Origin: Blepharisma stoltei
Lineage: Eukaryota; Ciliophora; Heterotrichea; Heterotrichida; Blepharismidae
Direction: 5' to 3'
Assembly: GCA_914767885.1 (NCBI GenBank)
Contig: CAJZBQ010000052.1
Span: forward strand, 466,501 to 530,500
DNA length: 64,000 bases
Below are positions 60,762-64,000 of this stretch, one piece after another. The notes beneath the pieces were generated by a model. The model saw nothing but the letters and a program-made list of their open reading frames with translations. It made no database searches and was not told the origin of the DNA. Position numbers and translations under genes: made by a program. Each line of letters opens with the position of its first letter. Position 1 is the stretch's first letter.

Positions 60762-62496
60762 TTATAGAAGATAAGGAATGAGATATTTATTAACTTCTTC
60801 ATGAGTCATATTGCAATGCTCTGAGTCAATAGTGGTCCTAACTCTACTATCTGTATGCGAGCAAAGTTCTAATTAAAATTAACTTTAGTTTAGCCAAAAT
60901 ATTTGTTTATAGTATTTTTTTATATATAATCAATCAACTGCTAATTCTATTGAATTGATTAAGTTTGTATTTAAAGTAAATTTTCTAATTAAATTAAATA
61001 TTTCCTATACAGTTTTGGTTTAAACAGATAAAACAATTAACTCTCTATTTAAAGCAAGTATTTTATTGCTCACTAGTGATAGTAACAATTTTCCCTTGGG
61101 AATCCATTGTCTTAGCTCCCAGATAATTATTAACATAGTTCAATGTTTCATTATAAGGCTGCATTATTTCAGAATCAATAGCAAAATACCCAAATATTTC
61201 ACTTTCTTTTGGAATCACAGTTGCATCTTTCGAAAAGTAAATCTGTACAAAATAGCCTAGGGCTAAATACAGATCAGTATATTCTTTCTTGATTTTTCTT
61301 TCATTATTCAAGTCAGCTAAAAAGCTGCTTTCTTTAAGATATGTTTCATATTGGTATTGATCTTTAAAGTAGCCTCCAGGTCCAAGAGCTTGAAAAGCAG
61401 CGGAATATGCTCCAAGTATGGCTGCTTTATTATAAAGATAGCACTTAATTCCAACTTCACAGTTTGGGAATTTATTTATTCCCATATTAGGAGAGCCAAT
61501 TGTTATTAAATTGTTGACTTTAAGCCCAGCACATTTCTGAAGAACTCCTCTAGCTATTATCCCACCTTGTGAAATTCCAATTAAATTAAATTTTCCTTTA
61601 TAATGATAGTCCGCCTTAATTTTGGTGCAAGCTTCATTAGTTTGGTCAGTCATTGACATAAAAATGCTTGATGATGCGCCATCACCTATTTCAATACATC
61701 TTATATAAACCCCTAATTGCTTTCTTAAATAATTTTCTCATTCTTTATAGCTTTCATCTTTGCAAGCTCCGTTGATTCCATGAAAATAAGCGATAGGAAG
61801 AGGAGCTTTTGCAGCTTTTATATAGATAGATACATCAGATGGGTTATAGGAAAATTTATAGGGCCTTCCTATAGATGGCGCGCAATGCGCCATCACCGGG
61901 CCATGCGGGAGAGGGTTCCACACGAGGAATGGTTCTACGTGTGGAACCCTCTTTTTGGCTCGTGGAAAGTAGTTTTCTCACAGGTCAAAAAGAGGGTTCC
62001 ACACGTAGAACCATTCCTCGTGTGGAACCCTCTCCCGACATTGCTCGGTGATGGCGCATTGCGCGCCATCTATAGGAAGGCCTATAAAAGCGTAGGGAGA
62101 AGCCATTCTAATGTACTGTGAAAGCCAGCTGCCAAGGCTTTTGCCAAAATTAGTTATATTTGACGAAACCGGGAACTGGTTTTTAGCTTTTGCTTCCTCA
62201 AATCGTTTGTAAGTGCGGGCCATCATATTTTCAGACGTTTTTAGGTTTTTCAGTGGCTTTAATGCTTCTTGGAATTTGCAATATATAGACATTTCAGTTA
62301 AATCTTGTATAAGGTTGTTCCAATCAATAGAAAATTTTTTATCTTGAGTAACTAAAGTTCTGGAGTAAAGGCAATTTTCTGCATCAAGCTTTGATATTAA
62401 ATCAGCTCCTTCTAAGATGCCTGTCAGAAATTGGTTGTAAAGGGTTTTCTCTAAAAATGCTAGTGATCAAACAGTGAGAAAAATTAGCGCTTTCAT
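60762..62496 (-). CDS. Palmitoyl-protein thioesterase (PPT), secreted/lysosomal, split by two inserts
   Basis: ATG 62496 gives a signal peptide (MKALIFLTVWSLAFLEK). A helical leader is followed by PSDVSIYIKAAKAPLPIAYFHGINGACKDESYKEW, IGISQGGIIARGVLQKCAGLKVNNLITIGSPNMGI (catalytic Ser in GISQGG), FSKDATVIPKESEIFGYFA (catalytic Asp region) and, after an insert, DSEHCNMTHEEVNKYLIPYLL with the catalytic His. Removing 228 bp (61857-62084) joins ASPYAF to KFSYNPSD; removing 250 bp (60830-61079) joins GKIVTI to DSEHC. Stop TAA 60762; total 1257 nt, 418 aa. It removes palmitate from proteins in lysosomes. The pre-His open frame alone would end TSEQ and lack the catalytic His. Confidence 0.85.
60830..61079. 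mobile_element. TA-bounded insert before the PPT catalytic His exon
   Basis: 250 bp between TA 60830-60831 and TA 61080-61081. The right end (GTGAGCAATAAAATAC on the minus strand) recalls MITE ends. Two coding frames (1 and 0 mod 3) require a length of 1 mod 3, which 250 satisfies. AT-rich core. Confidence 0.65.
61859..62084. mobile_element. Palindromic TA-type MITE in the PPT gene
   Basis: Near-perfect inverted arms of about 110 bp (TAGGCCTTCCTATAGATGGC and complement, GAGGGTTCCACACGAGGAAT, GTGGAACCCTCT) around a short spacer. Flanked by TA; removing 228 bp in total restores the frame. Several chance frames inside encode nothing real. Confidence 0.85.
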
Positions 62497-62708
62497 TTTC
62501 TTTGTCTGATTATTGATTATGTGCCTGCTAAATAGGGAGAAATCAACACTTTAAATAAAAAATACCTGATAATCTTTCAATATCCTAAACACCTTTGCAA
62601 TCTTATTTATTCTTTATTTATAAATATCGCCAACTAAGTCCAATTTTCTCTTTCTTAATAAATCTTAAAATAATACAAATTTTAATATAATTTTCATTTT
62701 TATTCAAA

Positions 62709-63413
62709 ATGAGAAGTGAGTCATTTGATTATTTTCAATATATGAAGCCTATGATATCAAGCATAGGCTACATTCAAGACAAAAAGAATGAATATTTAAA
62801 AAAAGCGCTACTCCCAAGATCATCAAGACCATGCTCAAAACAAATGCATTATAAAGAAAGAATTCCAGTAGAAATCCGAATTCAACGGGCATTTGAAAAA
62901 GCTTCAGAATTCTCTCAAAATAATTTAAGCCAGAAACAAATATTGAGAAAAGGCAGTTTTGCTTTTTTAGTTAAAGAAAGAAGCGAATTTGTTAAGAGCA
63001 GTGACTCGCCACCTCCTATAGGAAGATACACCCCAAATAATGAATTTCTTATGAAAAAATCACCAGAAGTTATATTTGGGAAAGCAAAATTACCATGAGA
63101 AATTGAAAATGAAAGAAAAATTCGAGCTAAAAGCTGCGATATTTCGGTAGAATCTACATATATATTTGAAAATGAGAAAAAGAAAATTAAAGGTATACCG
63201 TTCGACAAACAAATAAGCAGAAAATCACTATTAAATAATAGTTCATATGAAAAAATATCTTTAACAAGATATTCGAGTAAGTGCTTACGGCCTTCTGATA
63301 GGATAAATAAAATAGAAAGTATTATCAATAAGAAGGTATTTAAAAAACGAAGTGAAAATAGCCCAAATCTGTCGTTTATTAAACGTCAGTCTAAAAGTTT
63401 TATGATTCTCTAA
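62709..63413 (+). CDS. Sperm-tail PG-rich-like (STPG/SHIPPO) protein
   Basis: 234 aa from ATG 62709 (MRSESFDYFQYMKPMISSIGYIQDKKNEYLKK) to TAA 63411-63413, one TGA as Trp. SPPPIGRYTPNNEFLMKKSPEVIFGKAKLPWE resembles one PG-rich repeat (PGPGxY...FG). The rest is Lys/Ser-rich (KIRAKSCDISVESTYIF). Such proteins are often microtubule inner proteins of cilia. Only one repeat is visible, so the assignment is tentative. Confidence 0.55.
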
Positions 63414-63922
63414 AGATGAGAGTTTTGTAAAATATTTAAATTTTTACAAACAAAATAAGCATTTTTTATTGAATATTACTCAGCTTACTCCAACCTTGGC
63501 GAGTGAGCAAAGCAAATGGAAAATTCTATTCTCTATAAGCGATAAATTATTTTAATATAAAAATTTTGAGTATATAAAAGATAATTTTTATATGAGATAT
63601 CTAGCTAATTTTTTAAATGGCTTCATTTTTAAACACAAGCTTTACGATTTAAATTAAATTTCCCATTCAAATTTATATGTAAATATTTTTAAAAAAATTA
63701 ACCTCCTCTGTAGTAAAATTTTTATTCCGCTCAGAGAGAGGGAGTTAGTAGTTTTCGTTTCACATCTATTTATTAATCAATTTGACTTTAATAACAAAAA
63801 TAAAGAGAATTATTAATGGCCTATTAATTTAAATTTATAAATGTTTTTATCAAATTAATTTAATAAAAGCTTTACATTTATAATCTCAAATTTTAAAATA
63901 ATTACTTTGAATTAACGATTTT
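63414..63922. other. Convergent spacer containing a MITE
   Basis: 510 bp between convergent stops. Apart from the MITE 63488-63744 I see only AT-rich sequence. Confidence 0.6.
63488..63744. mobile_element. Degenerate CTCC-type MITE, TTA duplication
   Basis: TTA copies 63485-63487 and 63745-63747. Ends CTCCAACCTTGGCGAGTGAG and CGCTCAGAGAGAGGGAG; shortened core (257 bp) with the family blocks GATAAATTA and CTAGCTAATT. Confidence 0.65.
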
Positions 63923-64000
63923 TTATTGTTGTTGACCTCTTAATTTAATAATATCGTTAATAGTGATCTCTGCATTATTTCTCAGCTCTGAAATTTCTTG
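63923..64000 (-). CDS. 3' end of an unidentified gene (partial)
   Basis: The minus strand entering from the window edge reads QEISELRNNAEITINDIIKLRGQQQ then TAA at 63923-63925. It is helical in style. Too short to identify. Confidence 0.45.
   Translation of the reverse strand, partial: QEISELRNNAEITINDIIKLRGQQQ

Noticed and set aside
5937-63744. CCTCCGTGAGTGAAC repeats as a CRISPR array or rho-independent terminators
   Set aside because: The repeats occur in pairs at MITE ends with host duplications, in a eukaryotic gene context, and not as a regular array.
1-64000. Bacterial or mitochondrial origin because UGA is Trp
   Set aside because: Spliceosomal 15-nt introns, PABP, GDI, AP-2 sigma, HECT and CDPK show a nuclear eukaryotic genome.

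Overview
This window reads as germline (micronuclear) DNA of a heterotrich ciliate close to Blepharisma. Three observations point there. (1) In-frame TGA falls where conserved families need tryptophan (CDPK after the CDI motif, HECT REW, GDI, Noc2, PP2C, PABP), while TAA and TAG end the genes, so UGA means Trp. (2) Introns are 15 nt long with GTA...AG ends: 7434-7448, 25640-25654, 39065-39079. (3) More than half of the genes are cut by AT-rich or repeat-like segments flanked by short direct repeats. Removing the segment plus one repeat copy re-joins the protein in frame, as expected for internal eliminated sequences (IESs). The species is inferred, not proven.

Layout. 1-9.1 kb is mostly minus strand: VAMP7-like longin (partial), MORN/IQ protein, cyclic-nucleotide-binding protein, PB1-protease-like-Kelch protein, a small basic protein, DYRK kinase. 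9.2-10.6 kb is a CDPK on plus. 10.9-13.6 kb is a secreted Cys-rich gene split by a retroposon that itself contains a pogo-type transposon. 14.1-20.6 kb (minus): an unknown 441-aa protein, Noc2, and a chagasin-like protease inhibitor. 20.7-27.9 kb (plus): RING-MORN, an atypical kinase, and a TPR-IQ protein. A tRNA-like gene lies near 28.2 kb. 29.3-32.6 kb (plus) is an anoctamin. 32.7-36.6 kb (minus): AP-2 sigma, an acidic coiled-coil protein, PABP and a small coiled-coil protein. 37.6-42.9 kb is mostly plus: patatin, a basic protein, CKS1 (minus), a secreted Cys-rich protein and a SIAH-like protein. 43.2-44.4 kb (minus) is a PP2C, followed by a nested MITE cluster to 45.9 kb. 46.1-56.96 kb: a SUZ12-like VEFS protein, EXD2-like exonuclease, a basic protein, an MFS-SPRY reading frame, Rab GDI and a HECT ligase. 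57-64 kb: a Ser/Pro-rich protein, copine, palmitoyl-thioesterase, a sperm-tail-like protein and a partial gene.

Inserted DNA falls into several classes: (a) MITEs with CTCCC...GGGAG ends and a 3-bp TNA target duplication, several sequence families sharing one end architecture with the pogo-type element at 10941-12741; (b) long palindromes with a TA duplication (7062-7292, 28611-28782, 61859-62084); (c) 0.4-0.6 kb SINE-like retroposons with 10-18 bp target duplications; (d) short TA-bounded segments of 26-125 bp. Several are nested. All deductions come from reading the sequence and frame arithmetic; no database search was run.
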